Assembly (NCBI GenBank): GCA_945883625.1
Contig: CAMCXW010000002.1
Location: 1-39,478, forward strand
Length of the DNA stretch: 39,478 nt
Direction: 5' to 3'
Origin: Spirosoma fluviale
Lineage (GTDB): Bacteria; Bacteroidota; Bacteroidia; Cytophagales; Spirosomataceae
A program made the translations under genes and the position numbers. Below the pieces are notes generated by a model. That model saw nothing but the letters and a program-made list of their open reading frames with translations, did not search any database and had not been told where the DNA came from. This document shows, piece after piece, positions 17,113 through 26,357 of this stretch (the first letter of the stretch is position 1; each line of letters begins with the position of its first letter).

Positions 17113-20100
17113 TTAAAATTTTAAATTGATACCAATAGTATAGGTTCTTAAAATAGGATAGTAGTCGCCACCCGTGTTGATTTCTGGGTCCCAACCTTGC
17201 CTAAAGCTGTTAAAAGAGAACATATTTTCTCCCGTAACATAGAGTTTTAGATTATTTAATCTCATCTTTTCAAGTATATTCTTAGGTAAATTGTACCCAA
17301 GTTGAATATTTTTAACCCTCAAGTATGCAGCATTAATTATCCAAAAATCAGAGGTTACGGTATTGGGCGTACCGCTATTTGTTACCTCTTCCAATCTAGG
17401 ATAGTCTGGATACCTCTCTGGTTGGTCTGGCTTAAATCTTCCATCCATTTGCCATTTTTGGATGTTACCCAAGTTGAAAAAAGCATAGCCAGCGTAACCA
17501 GTCAATGTACCTTTAACCCCGGCTACACCTTGCATAAAAACTGAAAGGTCAAAATTACTATATGAAAGTCCTAAATTGGCACCGAAAGTATATTTTGGAA
17601 TTCGGCTTCCAAGATAAGCTCTGTCGTAAATTGGATCTACTTTGCCATCTGGTACACCATTGGGACCACTAATGTCTTTGTACCTAATGTCGCCTGCTTG
17701 TGGCCTTGGTGTTACGGCCGTTTGAACGGGCCACGAACTAATATCACTAGCATTTAAGAAAACACCATCTGAAAGGTACCCATAATACATTTGCATGGGA
17801 AAGCCAATGAACAAATCAGAGCCATTACCCACATAGCCGTTGGGTTGGTTTACATTACCAAGTCCCAAAGTCAGCACCTTGTTATTGATAATTGAAAAAT
17901 TCCCATTAAAAGAATACTTCCACTTCCCTTTTTCACCCCTGTACCCAATATCAAATTCCCAACCCGTGTTTTCAACAGCTCCTGTGTTAGTTTCACTAAT
18001 CCCTACTCCCAATATAGTGGATACACTTGAGGATGGTCTAAAAAGAATATCTCTTGTGTTTCTGTTAAAGTAAGTAACATTTAAGTTTAAGCTACCATTG
18101 AAAAAACTGGACTCAAAACCAAAGTCATTGGTTTCTGTTGATTCCCACTTGATGTTGGGGTCACGATAGAGGGCGTATGCAGCACCTACACTTATAGTGT
18201 TTCCAAAAGGATAATTTCTACCCGAATTTAGTACCTGTTGGTAAGGATAATTCCCAATATTTTGGTTGCCCAATATACCCCACGAAGCCTTCAATTTCAT
18301 ATCTGTAATCCAAGTAAGGGATTTCATGAAAGACTCTTCCGAAATTCTCCAACCCACGGCAGCCGATGGGAAAGTTGCGTATTTATTTCCTGTAGGAAAT
18401 CTTGAGGAACCGTCGCGACGTATGGTAGCCTCAAACAGATAACGATCATTAAAGCTATATTTGGCTCTCGAAAAGAACGATTGAATGGCCCAGTCAGCAT
18501 CAAAACCACCCACTAACTGGTTGGCAAATCCACCTAAATCTAAGACTGTATAGTCGTTACTTGGAAAATCTTGCTTGTAACCATTAAAATATGTCTCGTT
18601 TTGCTCTTCAAATGAATAACCTGCCAACAAACTAAAGTTATGTCTATTGATTTCTTTGGAATACTCTCCCGTGTATTGCATCGTTTTAAAAATCACTTTA
18701 TCACTCGATTGATTCAAATACGCTTGACTCTGAAAAACGTTAGCATTTAATCGCTGGGAAGCTAAATAAGACCTCTGCTCGAAAAGCGAAAAATTGTACC
18801 CCCCAATTGCCGATAGCGTTAAACCATTAATAGGTTTCCAATCCAACTTACTATTGATACCAAATCTTGAGTTGGGATTTCTCAAATAGGAATCAGAGGC
18901 AAGCCAAGAAACAGGTGTACCACCGCTTTCAGGTCCTACGCCGTAATCGCCGTTAGAGGTCCTTCCTGCAAAAATGGAAGGGTATCGTATGGCATTCTGA
19001 ATAAGCTGATCTAAGAATCCACCTCCTTTATTTGCGGTTGCTTGTGGTTCCCTACGTGTTTCTAATGTGCCAAATATCCGTGTATTTAACTCAATTTTAT
19101 TACTTAGCTTATTTTGCATCGTCAATCGCTGGTTGTAACGATTGAAACTGTTTTTTGCGACAATTCCTTCTTGGTTTAAAAACCCACCTGACAAGTAAAA
19201 ACGGTTTTTATCGTTACCGCCATTTAACGTAACGGTATGAGCAGTTTGCACGCCCGATCTTGAAAAAACTTCATCTAAAAAACGGGTATTGGGAAAATTG
19301 TCGGGATCACTTTGATTGCGATATTTTTCAATCGAAGCAGGCGAAAAACTCTGACTTCCTGAGGCAATATTAAACATGGATGCGTAATCGGCAGAATTAA
19401 CAAAATCAGGAAAAGCTGTTGCATTGTTGAAACCCACATAGCCATCATAACTTACAGATAGCTTGTCGGACGTACCATTTTTCGTGGTTATCAAAATAAC
19501 ACCATTGGCAGATCTCGCGCCAAAAATAGCCGCCGAAGAAGCATCTTTCAGTACAGATATCGTTTTAATATCGTTGGGGTTAATGTCGTTCATTGTTCCT
19601 GCTATTCCATCTATTAATATAAGCGCATCGGGAGTAGCACCAAAAGACCCCACACCTCTTACGCGAATTTGACCACCACTACTACCTGGACGACCTGTAT
19701 TTTGAATCACTGTGACACCTGGCATTTGACCTGTTATAGCCTGTGAAGCTTGAGTAACAGGGCGATTATCAATATCTTTTGAAGAAATTTGTGATACAGA
19801 ACCGATTACATTGACCTTTTTTTGTGTACCATAACCGACCACTACAACCTCATCAAGGGCTTTAGCATCTACTTTAAGACTTACATTGATTTGGCTTTGA
19901 CTACCTACGATCACTACTTGCGACTCGTAGCCTACAAAAGAAATCAAAAGAGAAACATTACTATCCGGTACCGTTAAACTAAAATTACCATTTGAGTCTG
20001 TCTGTGTCCCTTTCGTTGTTCCTTTAATACTAATATTAACACCAGGTATTCCCTGACCTTTTTCATCTTTAATTTTTCCAGTAAGCGGCTTATCTACTAA

Positions 20101-20502
20101 CTGATTTATATTTATGGATGGTATATTTAATTCTACTACCTTTTCACTTCGAAGAATTATTCGATTTTCTTTTACTAAATATTTTATAGCAAACGGCATT
20201 AGTAAATCATTCAAAACTTGATCAAGTCTTTTTTGGGTCACATTGATATTGACTAATTGTGATGTATTAATGTTACTAGAACTATATACAAATTTGACTT
20301 TGACTTGTTTTTCAATCGTCGATAGCACTTTTTTTATTTCTGCATTTTCCATTTGCAATGAAACCGTCTTGCCTAAATCAAATTGGCTATAAGCGGTATG
20401 TGCATAAGAAAAAGTGCAAAAAACTAAACAGAGGACTAATTGTTGTAGTGTGATTTTCATAATTACCAAAAACAATTTTGGAAACAGATGTGATTTGTTC
20501 AT
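17113..20502 (-). CDS. susC: SusC/RagA TonB-dependent transporter with STN signalling domain
   Basis: A 1129-residue outer-membrane transporter for glycan fragments. Order of domains: signal sequence (about 1-40), STN secretin/TonB short domain (about 45-117), carboxypeptidase-D-like regulatory domain (about 139-209), a DEVVVVGYGTQKK segment (218-230), plug (about 235-350), then a 22-strand-type beta barrel ending in a terminal phenylalanine (IGINLKF). The STN domain is the extra part found in transporters that signal through FecR to an ECF sigma factor, which matches the two genes just upstream. A second possible start is M15. Substrate is inferred from context to be a sulfated polysaccharide. 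Confidence 0.96.
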   Translation of the reverse strand: MNKSHLFPKLFLVIMKITLQQLVLCLVFCTFSYAHTAYSQFDLGKTVSLQMENAEIKKVLSTIEKQVKVKFVYSSSNINTSQLVNINVTQKRLDQVLNDLLMPFAIKYLVKENRIILRSEKVVELNIPSININQLVDKPLTGKIKDEKGQGIPGVNISIKGTTKGTQTDSNGNFSLTVPDSNVSLLISFVGYESQVVIVGSQSQINVSLKVDAKALDEVVVVGYGTQKKVNVIGSVSQISSKDIDNRPVTQASQAITGQMPGVTVIQNTGRPGSSGGQIRVRGVGSFGATPDALILIDGIAGTMNDINPNDIKTISVLKDASSAAIFGARSANGVILITTKNGTSDKLSVSYDGYVGFNNATAFPDFVNSADYASMFNIASGSQSFSPASIEKYRNQSDPDNFPNTRFLDEVFSRSGVQTAHTVTLNGGNDKNRFYLSGGFLNQEGIVAKNSFNRYNQRLTMQNKLSNKIELNTRIFGTLETRREPQATANKGGGFLDQLIQNAIRYPSIFAGRTSNGDYGVGPESGGTPVSWLASDSYLRNPNSRFGINSKLDWKPINGLTLSAIGGYNFSLFEQRSYLASQRLNANVFQSQAYLNQSSDKVIFKTMQYTGEYSKEINRHNFSLLAGYSFEEQNETYFNGYKQDFPSNDYTVLDLGGFANQLVGGFDADWAIQSFFSRAKYSFNDRYLFEATIRRDGSSRFPTGNKYATFPSAAVGWRISEESFMKSLTWITDMKLKASWGILGNQNIGNYPYQQVLNSGRNYPFGNTISVGAAYALYRDPNIKWESTETNDFGFESSFFNGSLNLNVTYFNRNTRDILFRPSSSVSTILGVGISETNTGAVENTGWEFDIGYRGEKGKWKYSFNGNFSIINNKVLTLGLGNVNQPNGYVGNGSDLFIGFPMQMYYGYLSDGVFLNASDISSWPVQTAVTPRPQAGDIRYKDISGPNGVPDGKVDPIYDRAYLGSRIPKYTFGANLGLSYSNFDLSVFMQGVAGVKGTLTGYAGYAFFNLGNIQKWQMDGRFKPDQPERYPDYPRLEEVTNSGTPNTVTSDFWIINAAYLRVKNIQLGYNLPKNILEKMRLNNLKLYVTGENMFSFNSFRQGWDPEINTGGDYYPILRTYTIGINLKF

Positions 20503-20509
20503 ACTTTTA
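20477..20509 (+). promoter_or_regulatory. Bacteroidota-type promoter on the strand opposite susC
   Basis: TTTG at 20477-20480, then 21 bases, then TACTTTTA at 20502-20509. This matches the Bacteroidota consensus TTTG...TAnnTTTG except for the last base of the -7 box. Transcription would begin near 20513, run away from susC towards fecR, and end at the hairpin at 20569-20594. It overlaps the susC start codon on the other strand. Confidence 0.4.
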
Positions 20510-20512
20510 CGT

Positions 20513-20600
20513 AGTTAAGGTTATACAATCATTAACTAAGTTTTACCAGTTATTGGTAGAAACTTTCGGCCGGAGATGCGTCAACATCTCCGGCTTTTTT
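20513..20600 (+). ncRNA. Predicted cis-antisense small RNA in the FecR-SusC gap
   Basis: A promoter-like sequence (20477-20509) and a textbook terminator (20569-20600) on the plus strand define an RNA of about 88 nt complementary to the susC leader. It could fold into three stems: TAGTTAA/TTAACTA (20512-20518 with 20532-20538), TTTTACCA with TGGTAGAA (20541-20548 with 20554-20561, one G.U pair), and the 10-bp terminator stem. Antisense RNAs at this position (for example DonS) are known to repress susCD-type genes in Bacteroides. Existence here is inferred from signals only. Confidence 0.42.
20569..20600 (+). terminator. Canonical intrinsic terminator facing away from susC
   Basis: A perfect 10-bp GC-rich stem (GCCGGAGATG at 20569-20578, CATCTCCGGC at 20585-20594) with a 6-base loop, followed by six T on the plus strand. 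On the minus strand the stem is followed by CGAAAGTTTC, which lacks a U tract. It therefore works best for plus-strand transcription, where no protein gene exists, though it could also attenuate read-through from fecR into susC. Confidence 0.7.
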
Positions 20601-20633
20601 ATTCTGCTTTAAGAACTATTCATTTTTATATTT

Positions 20634-21656
20634 TTATTTACACGAATTTCCTATGACAAATATTTTTGACCCACGTAATTCATATCTCGCATTAATAGAC
20701 GAGAAAGCAACGTCTAACTGCTCGTAAAAGTCCAAACCACGTAAATCACCCGTAAATAGGCAATTTTCAATTTCGCTATTCACAAATATGATATCAACTC
20801 CATAAAATAATTTGAGGCGGTCTCTCAAGGTACCAAATCGAATTTCATCAAATAAGAAATCCGCAACTTGAATATTAGGGACTAATATGCGCGGTTTCAC
20901 TGCAATTGTCTCTTCAATTGTTTGATTTTCAATATTATAGATGGCCTTTAAATTAGATGTCAAAACAACACCTTTTAATTTTTTTGAACTTCTATTTTTT
21001 GTGTATGCATAAACAGAAACTTTTCCACTTGTTACCACTGCCTCAATTAATTTACTCTGACTATCTATCCCAACACTAAAACTAGTACCCAAAACTTCTG
21101 TCACAAAATTCCCAATCCTCACTAAAAAAGGTTTTTTTTCGTTTCTAGTTACATTAAAAAATCCCTTACCTTTTAAAAACACCGTCCGGTTAACCTTTCC
21201 AAAATCTTCTGAAACAACAATACTTGAATTCTTTTCCAATAGAACTGTACTACCATCTGGAAGCTTAAAAGTCTGATTAGACTTCGTTTGATTTTTGGTT
21301 TCTAATCCTCTATTTTCAATGGATGCATTCGGTTGAAAAAAATCTGGCGAATATAAATAGACGCTGAAAGTGGCTACGACTATCAATAACGCAGCAATTG
21401 TTAATTGAACAAATTTACTTTGGAAGGTAAAATTTCTTATTTGAGGCTTATTAAATAGTTCATCATTAAGTTTATTCCACAACCTATCCTCCTCTAATTG
21501 CAATTCCTTTTCATCTTTTAAAATGGCTAAATCAGCATGCTTTTCTATACTTTCATTAACAATACCTTCCAAAAAAAGGATCTCCTCCGGGGTGCATTGA
21601 CCGTTCTCGAATTTTTGCAATAAAATATCGAATTCCTTCTTGTTCATCAGATTCAT
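20634..21656 (-). CDS. FecR family anti-sigma factor
   Basis: A 340-residue single-pass inner-membrane protein that holds the ECF sigma factor inactive until signalled by SusC. The cytoplasmic part is about 1-80, one transmembrane helix lies at about 83-103 (QLTIAALLIVVATFSVYLYS), then comes a periplasmic FecR domain (LPDGSTVLLEKNSSI through VLGTSFSV) and a C-terminal DUF4974/STN-like domain (about 265-335). Two start codons (M1 and M4) are possible; the longer begins 1 bp after the sigma stop. The gene is followed by a hairpin and then susC. Family and role are firm, from the gene trio sigma-FecR-SusC(STN). Confidence 0.95.
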   Translation of the reverse strand: MNLMNKKEFDILLQKFENGQCTPEEILFLEGIVNESIEKHADLAILKDEKELQLEEDRLWNKLNDELFNKPQIRNFTFQSKFVQLTIAALLIVVATFSVYLYSPDFFQPNASIENRGLETKNQTKSNQTFKLPDGSTVLLEKNSSIVVSEDFGKVNRTVFLKGKGFFNVTRNEKKPFLVRIGNFVTEVLGTSFSVGIDSQSKLIEAVVTSGKVSVYAYTKNRSSKKLKGVVLTSNLKAIYNIENQTIEETIAVKPRILVPNIQVADFLFDEIRFGTLRDRLKLFYGVDIIFVNSEIENCLFTGDLRGLDFYEQLDVAFSSINARYELRGSKIFVIGNSCK

Positions 21657-21657
21657 A

Positions 21658-22215
21658 TTAATTAACTGAATAAAAATCTTTAAAATTTTCTCTTAAAAAT
21701 TTCAAAGATTTAGTTACGTGATATTCAACTGCTTTTTCAGATAACTCCAGTTGAGCAGCAATCTTTTTGACAGGAATTTCTTCGATTTTGCTCATTCTAA
21801 ATATCAAAGCAGTCTTTTCAGGCATAGTTAACATAAGCTCATTAAGTCTTTGCTCAAACTCTTTTGAAAATAGCAACTCCTCAGTAGGACATGACTCATT
21901 TATTTGATTCAACAATTGAAACTCTCTAAACTTCCTAATATTAATTTGATTCCGGAGAGATTTATTAATTAAATTCCTACTCGCAATAAATAAGTATACT
22001 TTAAGATTTTCAATTTTACTTTCTTCACGCTTATTCCATAAACTAAGCATCAAATCATGGAGTATTTCCTCTGAATCTTCTTTTGATCCAAGATTCTGGT
22101 AAACAAACCCGTAAATAAACTTCCAATACCTTTTGTAAACTACCTCAAATGCACCGCTATTACCCGTTTTTAGGAGTGTTACTAATTCAAAATCAGATAA
22201 CTCATTTAAATTCAT
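21658..22215 (-). CDS. ECF-type RNA polymerase sigma-70 factor
   Basis: A 185-residue sigma factor of the extracytoplasmic-function group, Bacteroidota FecI-like. It has region 2 (about 20-85, with FVYQNLGSKEDSEEILHDLMLSLW) and region 4 (about 120-180, with the helix-turn-helix EIPVKKIAAQLELSEKAVEYHVTKSL). Lengths and motifs are normal. It is the first gene of the locus, 1 bp from its FecR partner, and should direct transcription of the downstream susCD and enzyme genes when the polysaccharide is sensed at the outer membrane. Its own target promoter is not known; I see no obvious repeated motif upstream of both this gene and susC. Confidence 0.95.
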   Translation of the reverse strand: MNLNELSDFELVTLLKTGNSGAFEVVYKRYWKFIYGFVYQNLGSKEDSEEILHDLMLSLWNKREESKIENLKVYLFIASRNLINKSLRNQINIRKFREFQLLNQINESCPTEELLFSKEFEQRLNELMLTMPEKTALIFRMSKIEEIPVKKIAAQLELSEKAVEYHVTKSLKFLRENFKDFYSVN

Positions 22216-22350
22216 TAGGTCAACTAGCTAGCATATTTGGTGTAAGGTTCCACAAGTTTCAATAATCCCTAAGATTAATTATATTTTATTTAAGAATAGT
22301 AATGAAACTAACTTCATCAAGGTAATTGGGTACGCTATATATTTTATACA

Positions 22351-22379
22351 TAAAATTAATATGACCCTACTTAATGCAA
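22351..22379 (-). promoter_or_regulatory. Candidate promoter of the ECF sigma gene
   Basis: Reading on the minus strand, TTG (22379-22377), 18 bases, then TAATTTTA (22358-22351), one base off TAnnTTTG. It lies about 135 bp before the sigma start codon. A perfect -7 box alone (TATTTTTG, 22430-22423) lies further upstream without a clear -33 partner. Weak support. Confidence 0.28.
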
Positions 22380-22440
22380 TCATTTGTACTTTAAATAAGT
22401 CATCGTACTGATTTCTTGCCAACAAAAATAAGTTTGAAAA

Positions 22441-23904
22441 TTAGCTCCCTGCCGACTTTTGATTCGCACTCCTTCCCCAATCTGGAAGATCAATTTGGAG
22501 GTTGTCATGCTTTTCAAGCATTTCCTTTTTCAATAGGTTACGCATCCGTTTTATTCTCCCTTGCTGCGTTTTATCTTGTGCCAAATTATACTTTTCCCAC
22601 GGATCCGTTTTGAGATTGAATAGTTGGCTTGTCAACACGCCATTCACATTATATAAAATTAATTTGTACCCATCCTTCGTTTTCAAACTCCTACTCCAAT
22701 GCCCATAAACATTGTAAATTTGATCCCTTACAGCCTTTTCTGGATGATGCAAAATCGGTAATAGACTTTTTGCCTCCACCGTTTTAGGTGCTTTAATTTC
22801 TAAATAATCATAAATAGTAGGAGCAATATCACTTAAATAAACAAAGGAGTTATTTCGGACGTTTTTAGGTATTCCCGGACCTGAAAATATCATGGGAACC
22901 CGGATGCTATGCTCATATAAATTTTGCTTTCCCAAAAGACCATGTTGGCCCATCGCCAACCCATTATCTCCCGCATAAACAATCAACGTATTTTTCAACA
23001 AGCCTTCTTTTTCCAATGTTGACATAATTCGCCCAATCTGCTCATCAAGCTCCGAAATCATTCCATAATACGCAGCAATATCTTCTTTAACCGCTATTTC
23101 TGTTCTGGGATGAGGCAATAAATTTTCATCCCGCACATGTAGATCCCCATTATTAAAGGGATGTTCCGGCAAGAAATTGGGCGGTAATGAGATTTTCGAA
23201 GGATCATACGCTTTAGAAAATCTTGCCGTAGGTGTACGCGGATCATGCGGTGAAGTAAAAGCTACATAACAGAAAAATGGCTTTTCTTTGGCTTCCTGAC
23301 TACCTAAAAAATCAATAGCTGTTTGTGCATATAAATGCGAACTGTAAGTATCACTTAGGAAACTTTTCTCAGGAGGATAACTCCCTGTTGGATCAAAGTG
23401 GTTAACCCGCGGATGTTCCTGACCTCCCTCTTTAGGAAAATGCATGCCCCCAAAAAAGATATTATCAGCCTTTGAAAACATCCGTGCATAGGATTTTTTA
23501 TCGCTATGCCACTTCCCCGTGTGAAAGGTAGTATATCCTTTTTGGCGTAAAACCTCAGGCAAACTAATCAAACTATCGTGAATCACATTTCCATCACCAG
23601 GCAATCGATTTACATACCGGCCCGTCAACAACATCACCCGCGAAGGAATACAAACCGCTCCCTGGTGACCACCCATCACATGGGCTTGTTGGAAAGTCAA
23701 CCCACTTTTCACCAAATGATCTAAATTAGGCGTTTTGATTTCTTTATTCCCCAATGCCTGAATAGTTCGATAAGATTGATCGTCGCTGTAGATAATAATA
23801 ATGTTTTTTGCGGGGAAATTAGTTGATGCAGATTGAGCCCAAACAGAAGGAATGCCCATAATCAATACACAGCAAATGAATAGATTTTGAATACTATTTT
23901 TCAT
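22441..23904 (-). CDS. Secreted S1-family sulfatase
   Basis: A 487-residue exported sulfatase with a signal peptide ending near VWAQ (residue 24), metal aspartates D41-D42 in YSDDQSYRT, and the active-site CIPSR at C85-R89 inside HVMGGHQGAVCIPSRVMLLTGR. Other marks are GKWHSDK, TSPHDPR and GDNGLAMGQHGL. The DDQ..T start and the GDNGLAMGQHG block are like those of iduronate-2-sulfatase and N-acetylglucosamine-6-sulfatase relatives, so a glycosaminoglycan-type sulfate is plausible but unproven. The gene is transcribed divergently from the permease gene (128 bp between starts) and lies upstream of the sigma gene with no terminator seen between them. Confidence 0.92.
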   Translation of the reverse strand: MKNSIQNLFICCVLIMGIPSVWAQSASTNFPAKNIIIIYSDDQSYRTIQALGNKEIKTPNLDHLVKSGLTFQQAHVMGGHQGAVCIPSRVMLLTGRYVNRLPGDGNVIHDSLISLPEVLRQKGYTTFHTGKWHSDKKSYARMFSKADNIFFGGMHFPKEGGQEHPRVNHFDPTGSYPPEKSFLSDTYSSHLYAQTAIDFLGSQEAKEKPFFCYVAFTSPHDPRTPTARFSKAYDPSKISLPPNFLPEHPFNNGDLHVRDENLLPHPRTEIAVKEDIAAYYGMISELDEQIGRIMSTLEKEGLLKNTLIVYAGDNGLAMGQHGLLGKQNLYEHSIRVPMIFSGPGIPKNVRNNSFVYLSDIAPTIYDYLEIKAPKTVEAKSLLPILHHPEKAVRDQIYNVYGHWSRSLKTKDGYKLILYNVNGVLTSQLFNLKTDPWEKYNLAQDKTQQGRIKRMRNLLKKEMLEKHDNLQIDLPDWGRSANQKSAGS

Positions 23905-24032
23905 ATGTTCGGTCTACAATGTGATATGCGAATGTGCGTTAAAAATATAAATAATTCAATGAAAAGTATAAATACATTGCTTCTTTAAATAAATCAAATT
24001 AAATTAAACATTAAATAAACCTATCTAAATTC

Positions 24033-25346
24033 ATGAATAAGCCGATAGCGATAAGCTCATTAAGCAAACGAGATACTCAAGTTTCAATTTTTCTTATTGG
24101 ACTTATGTTTTTCATTTTTGGGTTTGTATCCTGGGCCAATGCCATTTTAATTCCCTACTTTAAAATTGCCTGCGAATTAAGCAATTTCAGAGCCTATTTA
24201 GTCACATTTGCATTTTACATTTCCTATTTTGTCATGTCAGTTCCTGCCTCTTACCTATTAAAATCCCTTGGATTTAAAAAGGGCATGATGCTGGGTTTTT
24301 GGATCATGTCAATAGGGGCTTTTATTTTTATTCCTGCGGCGATGGGCCGCACCTACTCCATTTTTTTAGTTGGTTTATTTACCTTAGGGACAGGTTTAGC
24401 CATTCTTCAAACGGCCGCTAACCCGTACATTACCTTGCTTGGACCCAAAGAAAATGCTTTGCAACGAATCAGCATCATGGGGATTTGCAACAAAGGAGCC
24501 GGAATTTTAGCCCCATTGGTATTTGCGGCAGTCATATTAAAAGCTACCGACAGTGATTTGTTCAAAAATTTGGCATTTATGTCAGGTGAAAATAGAAATA
24601 TTGCGTTAAACGAACTGATTTCAAGGGTCATCGAACCCTACTTTTACGTGGGTATCATACTCTTTTTACTAGGCCTAGCCATTCGTTTTTCCCCTTTACC
24701 TGAGATCGATACGGACCAAGAAAGTCTGGAATCAACGCAAAGCAACGCATCCAAAAAAAGTATTTTGCAATTCCCACATTTAATTTTAGGCGCTTTTGCT
24801 ATTTTTCTACACGTAGGAACGCATATCATCGCGATTGATACCATTATCGGATATGCAGGATCCATGCAGATTCAACTCCTGGAGGCCAAGGTATTTCCAG
24901 CGTTTACCCTTGGAGCAACGATTTTAGGCTATATCATTGGCATCATCTGTATTCCAAAGTTTATCAGCCAAGTGAATGCATTGCGTATTTGCACGGTCTT
25001 AGGTTTACTTTTTTCAATTGGTATTTTAGTCAGTCACGGGATGGTCGAAATTGCTGGATTAAAAGCGGACATCAGTATCTGGTTTGTCGTGGCACTGGGC
25101 TTGGCCAATTCGTTAATTTGGGCAGGAATATGGCCATTGGCACTTGATGGCTTAGGGAAATTTACCAAAATTGGAGCCTCCATTCTCATTATGGGATTAT
25201 GCGGAAACGCCATTATGCCGCTTGTTTATGGCTATTTCGCGGATCTCTATGATTTAAAATCTGCCTATGCCGTTTTATTACCTTGCTATATTTACCTTAT
25301 CTTTTATGCCGCAAAAGGACATCAAATTAAAAATTGGACATTTTGA
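24033..25346 (+). CDS. nagP: Sugar MFS permease, FucP/NagP-like
   Basis: A 437-residue inner-membrane protein with about 12 hydrophobic segments. It matches the fucose/glucose-galactose/N-acetylglucosamine permease branch of the major facilitator family, most clearly in LQTAANPYITLLGPKENALQRISIMGICNKGAG. FucP-type proteins are sugar:proton symporters. Because nagA, nagB and a nagX-like gene lie only 2 kb away on the other strand, N-acetylglucosamine is the likely cargo, hence the tentative symbol; fucose or another sugar remains possible. A GlcNAc kinase, needed after such import, is not in this window. The stop lies 8 bp before the preferred start of the next gene, so they form an operon. 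Confidence 0.85.
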   Translation: MNKPIAISSLSKRDTQVSIFLIGLMFFIFGFVSWANAILIPYFKIACELSNFRAYLVTFAFYISYFVMSVPASYLLKSLGFKKGMMLGFWIMSIGAFIFIPAAMGRTYSIFLVGLFTLGTGLAILQTAANPYITLLGPKENALQRISIMGICNKGAGILAPLVFAAVILKATDSDLFKNLAFMSGENRNIALNELISRVIEPYFYVGIILFLLGLAIRFSPLPEIDTDQESLESTQSNASKKSILQFPHLILGAFAIFLHVGTHIIAIDTIIGYAGSMQIQLLEAKVFPAFTLGATILGYIIGIICIPKFISQVNALRICTVLGLLFSIGILVSHGMVEIAGLKADISIWFVVALGLANSLIWAGIWPLALDGLGKFTKIGASILIMGLCGNAIMPLVYGYFADLYDLKSAYAVLLPCYIYLIFYAAKGHQIKNWTF

Positions 25347-25354
25347 AAACGAAT

Positions 25355-26347
25355 ATGAATCAAAAAATAACCCGCAGAAATTTTATGGGACCACTCGTGA
25401 TGGCAGGGCTTAGTTTACCATTTGCCAAATCCCGAGTTGATTCAATGTCAATTGCAGGAAAACGAATTGGAATCATTGGTCTAGATACCTCCCATAGTGT
25501 CGCATTTACCAAATCATTAAACGCTGATTCACCCAATCCCGTATACGATGGATTTAAAGTTGTCGCAGCTTACCCCCATGGAAGTAAAGACATTGTATCA
25601 AGCACAGAAAGAATTCCTGCTTATACCGAACAAGTACAAAAATTAGGTGTTGAAATTGTAGGATCCATTCAAGATTTACTCAACAAAGTAGATTTTGTCA
25701 TGCTTGAAACGAATGACGGAAGGTTACATTTAGAACAAGCCATTGAAATCTTCAAAGCAGGAAAAACGACCTTCATAGATAAACCTGTTGCCGCTTCGTT
25801 GAAAGATGCCAAATCCATTTTCAAAGAAGCAAAGAAATACAAAGTCCCTGTATTTTCTTCCTCCTCACTTCGCTACGCAACGGGTATGCAAGAAATTAAA
25901 CAGGGTAAAATTGGGGCAATTTCAGGAGCAGACACCTACAGCCCAATGAAATTCGAAAAGACCCATCCTGATCTTTTTTGGTATGGAATACACGGCGTTG
26001 AAATGTTATTTACGGTTATGGGCCCTGGCTGCGTATCTGTTCAACGAACTATTTCAGAGGAACAAGAAGTTTGCACAGGTATTTGGGACGATGGCCGTAT
26101 TGGCACATTTAGGGGGATAAAATCTGGAAAACAAGATTATGGCGGAATTGCCTATGGAAAAAGCGGCATCCTACATCTAGGTCCTTATAACGGCTATGAT
26201 CCTTTATTAATTAAAATAATCGAATTCTTTAAATCAGGAATTCCACCCGTAGATGAACGGGAAACCTTGGCCATTTTGGCCTTTATGGAGGCCGCTGATG
26301 TAAGTAAAAATACAAAGGGTGCACGTGTTACTTTAGCGCAAATCTGA
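25355..26347 (+). CDS. Tat-exported Gfo/Idh/MocA family oxidoreductase
   Basis: A 330-residue NAD(P)-dependent sugar oxidoreductase-type protein. The N-terminus carries a twin-arginine signal (TRRNFMG, R7-R8, then a hydrophobic stretch ending PFAKS). The Rossmann core begins GKRIGIIGLDTSHS, a variant of the usual GxGxxG, and the family's catalytic-lysine motif appears as DKP at 142-144. I start it at the ATG at 25355, which puts the Tat motif at the N-terminus and leaves 8 bp after the permease stop; an upstream start at 25334 would overlap it. The next gene encodes a DUF1080 protein, a pairing known from 3-keto-glycoside pathways, so it may oxidise a sugar at C3. Substrate unknown. Confidence 0.87.
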   Translation: MNQKITRRNFMGPLVMAGLSLPFAKSRVDSMSIAGKRIGIIGLDTSHSVAFTKSLNADSPNPVYDGFKVVAAYPHGSKDIVSSTERIPAYTEQVQKLGVEIVGSIQDLLNKVDFVMLETNDGRLHLEQAIEIFKAGKTTFIDKPVAASLKDAKSIFKEAKKYKVPVFSSSSLRYATGMQEIKQGKIGAISGADTYSPMKFEKTHPDLFWYGIHGVEMLFTVMGPGCVSVQRTISEEQEVCTGIWDDGRIGTFRGIKSGKQDYGGIAYGKSGILHLGPYNGYDPLLIKIIEFFKSGIPPVDERETLAILAFMEAADVSKNTKGARVTLAQI

Positions 26348-26357
26348 AAATAATCAC

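Noticed and set aside
23905-24032. Promoters in the divergent gap between the sulfatase and the permease
   Set aside because: Both directions must start here, but only partial boxes (for example TACATTGC on plus, TATATTTT on minus) without correctly spaced -33 elements are visible, so no site is called.
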